From contig CAZUZS010000096.1 in NCBI GenBank assembly GCA_964624795.1, forward strand, positions 1 through 13,695: DNA of 13,695 nucleotides, given 5' to 3'. A model generated the notes under the pieces. The model made no database searches. It saw only the letters and a list, made by a program, of their open reading frames with translations, and was not told the origin of the DNA. How positions within the stretch are numbered: position 1 is the first letter of the stretch; each line of letters opens with the position of its first letter. The translations under genes and the position numbers were made by a program. Source of the stretch: CAZUZS01 sp964624795 (GTDB lineage: Bacteria > Calditrichota > Calditrichia > RBG-13-44-9). This document shows positions 7,024-13,156 of the stretch, one piece after another.

Positions 7024-7188
7024 CTACTTAATTGTGACCTTCGCCGTTGTTGCTGTCCACCAAGCCTTGATCCCATTATTCGAAATTTTGGCATCTTCTA
7101 CTCTCTGTTGCACAATTGGAACAAACCGCCCGCCTTCCCGATTGAAATCCAAAACGGCAATGAGGAGGGCCAATGAAGTCAAAGAATG
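7024..7188 (-). pseudogene. Possible minus-strand gene remnant, 54 codons
   Basis: In the gap between the channel and DUF1697 genes, the minus strand has a frame running from just inside an in-frame TAA (7189-7191) to TAG at 7024-7026. It reads like a protein C-terminus, with blocks AVLDFNREGG, RVEDAKISNNG and KAWWTATTAKV. There is no ATG and no Shine-Dalgarno sequence, and its 5' end enters the DUF1697 gene. I do not recognise a family. It could be the tail of a decayed gene or chance. Confidence 0.2.
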
Positions 7189-7733
7189 TTACCTATATCT
7201 CCATGTTGCGCGGCATAAACGTGGGCGGGCAGAAAAAAATCCGTATGGAAGAATTGCGGGGTCTCTACAAATCGCTGGGCCTGACCAGCGTGCGCAGCTA
7301 TGTGCAGAGTGGCAATGTGATATTCAGCAGCACGGAACCGGATGCCGGGAAACTGGCCGGAGAAATCAAAGCCGCAATCGAGAGCAATTTCGGATATGCC
7401 GTTGATGTCTTTTTGCGGGATGCCGCTGATTTCCGCCGGATTGTTGAGAACAATCCGTTTCTCAATGGGAGAAACGAGGACCCTACAAAACTGCACGTTA
7501 CGTTTCTCTACCGCAAACCTTCAGCGGAAAGCACCGCCAGTCTCGCCACTCCCGCCAATATTGCCGATGAATTCTACCCCGGTGAGATGGAGATATTTGT
7601 TTTTTGCCCCAACGGCTACGGCCGGTCAAAAATAGCAAACTCTTTTTTTGAACGGAAACTGAAGATACCCACCACAACCCGCAATTGGAAAACGGTAAAT
7701 ACGCTATTGGAAATAGCGGAAGGGAAGGTTTGA
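7173..7733 (+). CDS. DUF1697 family protein
   Basis: A 186-residue cytosolic protein of the DUF1697 family, which is widespread but has no proven biochemical role. The family landmarks are complete: ISMLRGINVGG near residues 9-19, MEELRGLYKSLG at 25-36, SYVQSGNVIF at 42-51, the segment with NNPF around residues 93-96, and the C-terminal block TTRNWKTVNTLLEIA. Length is normal. The start is ATG with GAGGAGG (7161-7167) close upstream, the best ribosome site in this part of the window. It appears monocistronic: 203 bases separate it from the channel gene and 377 from the parA-like gene. Nothing about the neighbours points to a pathway. Confidence 0.93.
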   Translation: MKSKNVTYISMLRGINVGGQKKIRMEELRGLYKSLGLTSVRSYVQSGNVIFSSTEPDAGKLAGEIKAAIESNFGYAVDVFLRDAADFRRIVENNPFLNGRNEDPTKLHVTFLYRKPSAESTASLATPANIADEFYPGEMEIFVFCPNGYGRSKIANSFFERKLKIPTTTRNWKTVNTLLEIAEGKV

Positions 7734-8110
7734 AAAGCCGAGACCTATATCTGCAATCAACTGTCTAAAATATGTAGCTATCTTTGCTTCGCAGCCAGGC
7801 ATTGCAGGATATCGGCTCTGCAATCCCGGAGGATCAGCATCTGCATTTGCAGGAGTCCAGCCACTCTGTAAGCGCAGAAATTGAATCGATTAATAATTCA
7901 CTACCTGCCCAAAGCCATCTGCACATTTTCGGCCCCGCCAATTGATTAGTTGTGGGCGGTCGGTCGTTTCAGGCCAGTGAAGAACCTCTAATTTCCAGAC
8001 TCGCCATGTAAAGAAACCAGAGAATTTATTTTGGAAAACATGACATAAAACAAATAGACAAAGAATCGTTAATCTAAATTTGTAGAGGAAAATAATACTC
8101 AGGGTGAGAA
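7734..8110. other. Intergenic region with one hairpin
   Basis: No gene supported. A perfect inverted repeat ATTGCAG (7801-7807) / CTGCAAT (7818-7824) with a 10-base loop could end transcription of the DUF1697 gene but has no T-run. A minus-strand ORF (8171-7890) overlaps the start of the parA-like gene and has no family resemblance. No convincing promoter for the next gene was found. Confidence 0.4.
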
Positions 8111-8875
8111 ATGAAGAAAATAGCGGTCTTGAGTTTGAAGGGAGGAGTTGGCAAGACAACGTTATCGACAAATCTTGGGGCAGCGCTGTGCAACAAGGGG
8201 CACAGGGTGTTGCTGATAGATATGGATCCTCAAAACAGCCTTACCGAAACGCTGGGACAGGAACCGGCAACGATAAAGGGAATCGAGTTTCTGCTTACCG
8301 GGGATTTGCGATTTTATGAGGTTCTGAAATGCTACGACCAGAAAATTGATTTCCTGCCTTCCGGTAAACGGCTGAAAGATCTCGAAATCTGGATTGCCAC
8401 GCATCATGAAAAGGACCCAAGGTTTACTTCTCTCCTCACAGAGGCTCTCGAAAATTTCCAGAACAGATACGATTATATTATCATCGACTGTCCCCCTCAC
8501 GCCGGACTGTTAAATTACAACGCCCTGTCGTATGCCAACCACCTGGTCATTCCGGTTCAATGCCAGCACATGGGCGTGGAAGGGGCGAGACGCACGATTT
8601 ACTTTTTCCATAAGATCAAATCCCGGTATAATCCTGACCTCAAAATCTCCGCGTTGGTTCCGGTGATGCACGATGGCAGAAACAAAGTTTCGGGTATGGT
8701 CGTGGATGAACTCAGCAAGAGTTTCGACGGCTTGCTCACAAAAACGATGATCCGCGTAAATGTGTCCCTGGCGGAAGCGCCGGCGTTCCAGAAGACCATT
8801 TTTGACTACAAACCTTCCAGCCGCGGAGCGAAAGACTTCAGTGCCCTCGCCGATGAAATTGAGCGAATGCTCTAA
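8111..8875 (+). CDS. ParA/Soj-type partitioning ATPase, no ParB beside it
   Basis: A 254-residue deviant-Walker ATPase of the ParA/MinD superfamily. Such proteins dimerise on ATP, usually bind DNA non-specifically and position chromosomes, plasmids or protein assemblies. The deviant Walker A is KGGVGKTT at 10-17 with signature Lys10, Walker A' is LLIDMDPQNS at 34-43, and Walker B is YIIIDCPP at 122-129. There is no N-terminal DNA-binding domain, so it is the short Soj-like kind. No parB gene follows, and no full parS site was seen. It may serve the chromosome with a distant ParB, or position another cargo. The ribosome site GGGTGAG (8102-8108) is modest. It lies upstream of, but is probably transcribed separately from, the Tol-Pal operon. 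Confidence 0.88.
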   Translation: MKKIAVLSLKGGVGKTTLSTNLGAALCNKGHRVLLIDMDPQNSLTETLGQEPATIKGIEFLLTGDLRFYEVLKCYDQKIDFLPSGKRLKDLEIWIATHHEKDPRFTSLLTEALENFQNRYDYIIIDCPPHAGLLNYNALSYANHLVIPVQCQHMGVEGARRTIYFFHKIKSRYNPDLKISALVPVMHDGRNKVSGMVVDELSKSFDGLLTKTMIRVNVSLAEAPAFQKTIFDYKPSSRGAKDFSALADEIERML

Positions 8876-9006
8876 ATCGAAAGACCTCGGACCGACGCCC
8901 CGTTTTCCGATGGGCACAACCATGCCGATTTGCCCGCCACTCGTATTAAAACTGCAAATAAATTGAACAACCTGTGTAAGTACTTCACACGCCTGGGTTC
9001 CAAGAG

Positions 9007-9060
9007 AAAAAGGTGAAATGGGAAATGCCGGTATTTTGCCGTTTCACGAGGGAATTTTTT
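9007..9060 (+). terminator. Possible terminator after the parA-like gene
   Basis: GTGAAA (9013-9018) pairs with TTTCAC (9042-9047), and the helix continues inwards through GG/CC and AAA/TTT around a single mismatch to a 9-base loop. An A-run precedes (9007-9011) and six T (9055-9060) follow, as in terminators that work in both directions. The T-run sits seven bases beyond the stem, which weakens the call. Confidence 0.45.
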
Positions 9061-9070
9061 GTCCGAATGT

Positions 9071-9087
9071 TTGGCACAACTCTTGAA
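9071..9087 (+). promoter_or_regulatory. Weak sigma-54-like promoter match
   Basis: TTGGCAC (9071-9077), five bases, then TTGAA (9083-9087) fits the -24/-12 spacing of sigma-54 promoters, but the normally near-invariant -12 GC is GA here. It is 324 bases before tolQ and oriented towards it. Chance is a fair explanation. Confidence 0.15.
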
Positions 9088-9199
9088 CAATAATCCGGGA
9101 TTTGGGCTGCCGGTTTCCCAAGAACGAAAAGGGATGGGTTTTCTCAAGAAATGGCATCAGGTCCGGAGTCCGAAAATCTAAACAGGCGGAGGAATTAGT

Positions 9200-9376
9200 T
9201 TGTCACTTTACGGAAATAGTATGGCGTTCGTGAGCCGGTTTGCCTATCCGGATTCCGGGCAGCATGGTGCTCGGCTGAGTGGAAAAATGCAGCCAAATAA
9301 ACCGCATCATTCGGCCCGGAGTATGCGTAACAATTGTGTAAATAAACCGGAACCTTTGCCTGAATTACTGTATTGA
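9200..9376 (+). CDS. Possible small protein ahead of tolQ (58 aa)
   Basis: A 58-codon ORF starts at TTG (9200-9202), seven bases after a full GGAGG (9188-9192), and stops at TGA 34 bases before tolQ. A site this good is rare outside genes here, and TTG starts are used elsewhere in the window. The product would be hydrophilic and basic (MSLYGNSMAF start, LPELLY end), with no signal peptide or membrane helix and no family that I recognise. It may be a real small protein co-transcribed with the Tol genes, a leader ORF, or chance. Confidence 0.28.
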   Translation: MSLYGNSMAFVSRFAYPDSGQHGARLSGKMQPNKPHHSARSMRNNCVNKPEPLPELLY

Positions 9377-9410
9377 AGAACAAATACCAACCATAAGTAA
9401 GGAACAAAGC

Positions 9411-10103
9411 ATGAGAGAAATTGCAGGAATTGTGTTGCAAGCCGGGATCGTAGCAAAGATTGTCTTAGTCATTTTATTGTTGCTATCGGTTCTTTCGTGG
9501 GCAATCATCCTCGACAAAAGCCGACGTTTCCGGCGTGTGCGCATGGAATCCGATAAATTCCTGAAGATATTCAAATCGCGGCCAGCGATAACCGATCTTT
9601 ATATGTTCAGTCGCGAATTTAAATATTCTCCATTTTCAACGGTAACCCGAAAAGTTTACCACGAGTTGAAATTTTGGAACGGCCATCCGGCCGGCGAGGA
9701 CCCGGTTGCCGTTTCCATGAACCAGTCAACAGTGAAGGAGAAGAAGTCTTCCATGGCGCCGGTAATTCATGGCGCCATTATCGAGGAGATGTCTGGCCTG
9801 GAAAAAAATCTTGTTTTGCTTTCCACCATTGTGACGATCAGTCCGTTCCTGGGATTGTTGGGGACGGTTTGGGGAATTATGAGCGCTTTTCTCAATATCG
9901 GCATCCAGGGGAGCGCGGATATTACGGCGGTAGGTCCCGGCATTGCCGAGGCGTTGATCACCACAATTGCGGGGTTGGCGGTCGCCATCCCGGCGCTATT
10001 CGCTCACAACTATTTCGCGGATCAATTGCGAAAACTTGACGACCGGCTTGAAATATTCTCCGACGATTTGACTGTCCTGTTGGAGAGGAGTAACCCGGAA
10101 TGA
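9411..10103 (+). CDS. tolQ: TolQ, proton-channel subunit of the Tol-Pal motor
   Basis: A 230-residue inner-membrane protein of the MotA/TolQ/ExbB family, the same length as E. coli TolQ. It forms a pentamer around the TolR dimer and uses the proton gradient to drive TolA. Three helices are visible, near residues 14-34, 134-160 and 177-200, with a cytosolic loop of about 100 residues between the first two. The family's pore-lining Thr positions are present, in GTVWG (Thr152) and in ALITTIAGL (Thr184/185). AAGGAA (9399-9404) sits six bases before the ATG. The stop overlaps the tolR start by 4 bases. ExbB is the alternative, but tolB and pal in the same operon settle the name. Confidence 0.93.
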   Translation: MREIAGIVLQAGIVAKIVLVILLLLSVLSWAIILDKSRRFRRVRMESDKFLKIFKSRPAITDLYMFSREFKYSPFSTVTRKVYHELKFWNGHPAGEDPVAVSMNQSTVKEKKSSMAPVIHGAIIEEMSGLEKNLVLLSTIVTISPFLGLLGTVWGIMSAFLNIGIQGSADITAVGPGIAEALITTIAGLAVAIPALFAHNYFADQLRKLDDRLEIFSDDLTVLLERSNPE

Positions 10104-10501
10104 GAAAACGCAGATACACATCGATTTCCGAAATTAACGTGACCAACCTGGTGGACGTGACGATGGTGCTGTTGATCATTTTTATGATCACTGCTCCCCT
10201 GCTCCGCTCCGGTATCGAGGTCAACCTGCCACAAACCAAGGCGGACAATATCACAACACGGGACAATGTGACGGTAACCGTGAACCGTGAGGGGCTGATT
10301 TTTTTAAATGATGAGAAAATCAGCATCTCCAGTTTTCAGCCGGCGTTGCTCAAAAAGTACGAAGCCAGCGGCAAGAAAACCGTGCTGCTCATGGCAGACA
10401 AAACAGTGCCTTACGGCAGGGTGATCGAGGTGATGGACCGGATCAAGAAAGTTGGGATAAATAACGTGGGGCTGGTGGTCGAACCGATCGAGAAAAAATG
10501 A
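10100..10501 (+). CDS. tolR: TolR, motor partner of TolQ
   Basis: A 133-residue ExbD/TolR family protein: a short basic cytosolic N-terminus, one membrane helix at about 14-34 and a periplasmic domain. Asp19, in NLVDVTMVLLIIFMI, matches the essential proton-carrying Asp of TolR/ExbD. The helix is followed by EVNLPQTKA, a stretch typical of the family. It overlaps tolQ by ATGA and tolA by ATGA, so the three motor genes are very likely translated as a coupled set. The protein converts proton flow into movement of TolA. It could be called ExbD on its own sequence; the operon makes TolR the better name. Confidence 0.92.
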   Translation: MRKRRYTSISEINVTNLVDVTMVLLIIFMITAPLLRSGIEVNLPQTKADNITTRDNVTVTVNREGLIFLNDEKISISSFQPALLKKYEASGKKTVLLMADKTVPYGRVIEVMDRIKKVGINNVGLVVEPIEKK

Positions 10502-11115
10502 AAATTCCACTGACACTTTCTGTAGTACTGCACGGCGCGGCAATTGCGATCGTTTTCCTGATTACACTTTCGCATCCCTGGCAGTTCAGGCCCGCCACTT
10601 ACCAGGTGGAACTGGTGAGCCTGCCGCCCGGCGAAAATAAAGCGCCGGCGAAAGCGGCCGCTGTTCAGCCCGCTCCCAAACCGGAGCCGAAACCTGTAGC
10701 TTCCAAAAAGCCGGTTCCTGTTAAAAAGAAGACTGAGAAAAAGGTCGAAACACCTGCACCGGCTGAACCGCAGAAAACGGAAACCGAAGCTTCCGGCGGG
10801 AGCCAGTTGAAAATAGATGCAGAGAATTTTCCTTTCGCTTACTACCTGAACTTGATCCGCTACCGCATTCAGGAGAACTGGCAGCCGCCCTACCAGAGAA
10901 CGGCAGAGGATGAAAAGAACAGCACGGTGGTCGGTTTTCGCATCGAGCGAAATGGAAAGGTAACCGAGATAAAAGTGGAAAACTCCTCCGGCAAGTTCCT
11001 TTTTGACCAGGCTGCGCAGCGGGCGGTGTATTCGGCGAATCCTCTTCCGCCGCTGCCGGACGAATTTACGGGAGCGCATCTTACCATTCACATTGAATTT
11101 GAGGCAGCAAAATAA
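10498..11115 (+). CDS. tolA: TolA / TonB-type periplasm-spanning energy transducer
   Basis: A 205-residue protein with an N-terminal membrane helix (about 5-24), a Pro/Lys/Ala/Glu-rich stretch (about 43-100) and a C-terminal TonB/TolA-type domain (about 113-205). The helix holds the Ser8-x3-His12 motif by which TonB and TolA contact their motor proteins. The C-terminal domain shows RIQENWQPP and later FRIERNGKVTEIKVENSSG and AVYSANPLPPLP, a TonB_C pattern. E. coli TolA is about twice as long: this one lacks the long helical domain and uses a TonB-like Pro/Lys linker instead. Overlaps: 4 bases with tolR, 1 base with tolB. It should carry force to TolB and Pal at the outer membrane. Confidence 0.85.
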   Translation: MKIPLTLSVVLHGAAIAIVFLITLSHPWQFRPATYQVELVSLPPGENKAPAKAAAVQPAPKPEPKPVASKKPVPVKKKTEKKVETPAPAEPQKTETEASGGSQLKIDAENFPFAYYLNLIRYRIQENWQPPYQRTAEDEKNSTVVGFRIERNGKVTEIKVENSSGKFLFDQAAQRAVYSANPLPPLPDEFTGAHLTIHIEFEAAK

Positions 11116-12410
11116 TGAAATTTTCTCTTAACCGGATGAAATCACCCATTTTGATTTTCTTATTTACCACCCTTTCGGCAGCCTTCGCGCAAAACGATAT
11201 CTACATGAAGATTCAGTCGGAGGGATTTCAGCCTATCCCAATTGCGGTGGCGCCATTCCTGTCCGCGCAGAGCAGCGATATTTCGGATAAAATGCGGGAA
11301 GTGTTGATCAACGATCTGAATCTTTCCGGATTTTTCCGCGTGGTGAGCCAGGAGATGCTGGCATCGCAGAGCGCGGATCCGGGCAATAAATCGGGGCGCG
11401 GCCCGGGAATTTCGGCGCGGGTAGAGGGTGTGGTCACTTTTTCGGGAAGGATTGTGATGCTGAGTGTGAAATTGTATGAACTGCCGGCAAACAGCCTGAT
11501 CTTTAACAAAAAATACAGTGATGAAATCGATGCCTACCGCTACCTCGCCCACCGCGTAAACGATGATGTGTGCTATTACCTGGTGGGCGAAAAGGGAATT
11601 GCCTCCACAAAAATCTCCTTCGTCACCAGCCGGAAAGAGGCTAAGGAAATTTCTGTTGTGGATTATGACGGGTATGGTGAAAAACAGATGAGCCACAACC
11701 GGTCGCTGAACCTCTCCCCGGCCTGGTCGCCGGACGGAAAATACCTGGCATTTACCAGCTACGCATCCGGCACGCCGGACTTGTGGCTGATGAGCGTGAA
11801 GGACGGAAGAGTTTCTAATATCTCCAGGCAGAAGGGAATGTATACCGCCCCGGCATGGTCGCCGGACGGTAAGCGGATCGCGTTCACCCTGATCCGGAAC
11901 GGGAATGCGGAAATTTACACCATGGATACAAAGGGCGGCAATCTGAACCGGCTGACCGACTCGCCGGCCATCGATTCCTCACCAAGCTGGTCGCCGGACG
12001 GACACCAGATTGCGTTTACCTCGGATCGCAGCGGAAATCCGCAGATTTACCTGATGGACGCAGAGGGCGGCAACGTTCGCCGGCTTACCTTCGAGGGAAA
12101 ATATAACGATTCCGCCGCCTGGTCTCCCAAAGGCGATCTGATCGCATTCGTTTCGCGTGAGGAAGGCGGCTTCCAGGTTTACACCATCGATGTAACCGGA
12201 AACAACCTGCGGCGCACCACCGACGGCCTCGGCAGCTACGAGAATCCCGCCTGGGCGCCGGACGGATTGCATCTCGCATTCGCTTCGCGACATGGCGGGG
12301 AATGGGACATTTTTACATCATATTTTGACGGCTCGCAACTGCGACAGCTTACTAATGACGGAAACTGCGTTTCCCCGCGCTGGTCGCATCGGCTGGACCA
12401 AAGTGATTAA
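11115..12410 (+). CDS. tolB: TolB, periplasmic beta-propeller of Tol-Pal
   Basis: A 431-residue periplasmic protein. A Sec signal peptide ends at AFA, with cleavage predicted between Ala25 and Gln26. The N-terminal domain (about 26-165) precedes a six-bladed propeller of PD40 repeats. Blade motifs (WSPDG-type) begin at Trp 204, 248, 292, 336, 380 and 423, so the spacing is 44, 44, 44, 44 and 43 residues. TolB binds Pal and the TolA C-terminal domain and controls whether Pal is free to hold peptidoglycan. Length equals the family norm (E. coli 430). TAATG joins the tolA stop and this start. The last blade is a little degenerate (WSHR) but full length is present. Confidence 0.95.
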   Translation: MKFSLNRMKSPILIFLFTTLSAAFAQNDIYMKIQSEGFQPIPIAVAPFLSAQSSDISDKMREVLINDLNLSGFFRVVSQEMLASQSADPGNKSGRGPGISARVEGVVTFSGRIVMLSVKLYELPANSLIFNKKYSDEIDAYRYLAHRVNDDVCYYLVGEKGIASTKISFVTSRKEAKEISVVDYDGYGEKQMSHNRSLNLSPAWSPDGKYLAFTSYASGTPDLWLMSVKDGRVSNISRQKGMYTAPAWSPDGKRIAFTLIRNGNAEIYTMDTKGGNLNRLTDSPAIDSSPSWSPDGHQIAFTSDRSGNPQIYLMDAEGGNVRRLTFEGKYNDSAAWSPKGDLIAFVSREEGGFQVYTIDVTGNNLRRTTDGLGSYENPAWAPDGLHLAFASRHGGEWDIFTSYFDGSQLRQLTNDGNCVSPRWSHRLDQSD

Positions 12411-12432
12411 AAAACAAAAATAATCTTAAATT

Positions 12433-12448
12433 GGAGGATGAACTAATG
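12433..12448 (+). promoter_or_regulatory. Ribosome binding site deciding the pal start
   Basis: GGAGG at 12433-12437 lies eight bases before ATG 12446-12448. A longer reading from TTG at 12431 would put this site inside the coding region and add five acidic residues before the signal peptide, so 12446 is the better start. Confidence 0.85.
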
Positions 12449-12976
12449 AAGAGAATTCTGATCTTTGTCTTAATGCTGGGAATTGCCGGTGTCATCGTTT
12501 TTTCCGGATGCTCGAGCAAAACAACCAAAACCCAACCCGTGGCAACCCAGGCCCCGCTTCAGCCGCCGGTGGAAAAGAAAACAGTCGAGCCGGAGAGCAC
12601 CGCGGTGAAACCGGAAACCAAGCCCGAGCAGAAGAAACCTTATGAATTCAGTAATATTTATTTCGATTATGATAAATCCGATATCAAGCCGGACATGCGC
12701 AAAATCCTTGCCGACCACGCGCGTGCACTCAAGGACAATCCCAACATCAAGCTGGTCATCGAAGGCCACTGCGACGAGCGGGGCACAATTGAATATAACC
12801 TGGCGCTGGGCGAAAGACGCGCTAATGCGGTAAAGAATTACCTGGAGAATTACGGCATCGATGCCAACCGTCTTTCCACCATCAGCTATGGGAAAGAGCG
12901 CCCGCTGGATCCGGGGCATAACGAAGCGGCATGGGCTAAAAACCGCCGCGCCCAATTTGAGGTGATGGGAAGGTAA
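12446..12976 (+). CDS. pal: Pal, peptidoglycan-associated outer-membrane lipoprotein
   Basis: A 176-residue lipoprotein counted from ATG 12446. Residues 1-21 form a lipoprotein signal with lipobox FSGC and lipid-carrying Cys22. A Pro/Lys/Glu-rich tether (about 28-65) leads to an OmpA-like peptidoglycan-binding domain (about 70-176). Landmarks are IYFDYDKSDIKPD, EGHCDERG at 106-113, NLALGERRA, and NRRAQFEV near the end, the Arg/Asp positions that hold the diaminopimelate side chain. Pal fixes outer membrane to the cell wall and is released by TolB when the motor fires. It lies 35 bases after tolB with its own strong ribosome site, so it may be translated at a higher rate than the motor proteins. 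Confidence 0.95.
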   Translation: MKRILIFVLMLGIAGVIVFSGCSSKTTKTQPVATQAPLQPPVEKKTVEPESTAVKPETKPEQKKPYEFSNIYFDYDKSDIKPDMRKILADHARALKDNPNIKLVIEGHCDERGTIEYNLALGERRANAVKNYLENYGIDANRLSTISYGKERPLDPGHNEAAWAKNRRAQFEVMGR

Positions 12977-13010
12977 AACGGGGCTTGTTGCAGGAATTCA
13001 GCATCAGGAT

Positions 13011-13051
13011 ACCGGCACAATCAGACAGTTGAATTGCCGGTAGGATTTTTT
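13011..13051 (+). terminator. Terminator-like hairpin after pal
   Basis: ACCGGCA (13011-13017) pairs with TGCCGGT (13035-13041), and an inner CAA/TTG (13018-13020 with 13029-13031) can extend it. Six T follow at 13046-13051, four bases past the stem. It lies 34 bases after the pal stop. The offset T-run suggests partial rather than complete termination, since cpoB follows in the same direction. Confidence 0.45.
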
Positions 13052-13119
13052 GCCGGGAGGCGATTGAGCGGAGAGAATATGCGAGACAACAAGAGTCCGC
13101 ACTTCTCTGCCTCCCGGCA
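13051..13119 (+). promoter_or_regulatory. Long stepped hairpin between pal and cpoB
   Basis: A perfect 11-bp outer stem (13051-13061 with 13109-13119) continues, past a 10-base bulge, into AGAGAA/TTCTCT (13072-13077 with 13103-13108). An inner TGCG/CGCA and GAC/GTC follow, closing on a 7-base loop. Its left arm begins with TGCCGG, the same six bases as the right arm of the preceding hairpin, so the two structures can compete. The ATG of a 22-codon ORF lies inside the fold. Confidence 0.55.
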
Positions 13120-13147
13120 CAGGATGAGTATTTCAGAACACAAATGA
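13079..13147 (+). CDS. Possible 22-codon leader ORF before cpoB
   Basis: ATG at 13079-13081 follows GGAG (13070-13073) by five bases. The ORF stops with TGA at 13145-13147, overlapping the GAGG (13146-13149) that serves cpoB. Ribosomes translating it would open the stepped hairpin and end on the cpoB ribosome site, which suits a coupling or attenuation role. The peptide is short and basic (MRDNKSPHFS start, ISEHK end) and unlike anything I know. It has no run of one amino acid that would point to a sensed metabolite. Confidence 0.3.
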   Translation: MRDNKSPHFSASRHRMSISEHK

Positions 13148-13156
13148 GGTTGTTCA

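Noticed and set aside
7890..8171. 93-codon minus-strand ORF overlapping the parA-like gene
   Set aside because: It extends into the start of a certain gene on the other strand, has no recognisable motif and lacks a ribosome site.
9041..9048. GTTTCACG, half of a chromosomal parS site
   Set aside because: The right half does not match, and the bases are better explained as one arm of the hairpin at 9013-9047.
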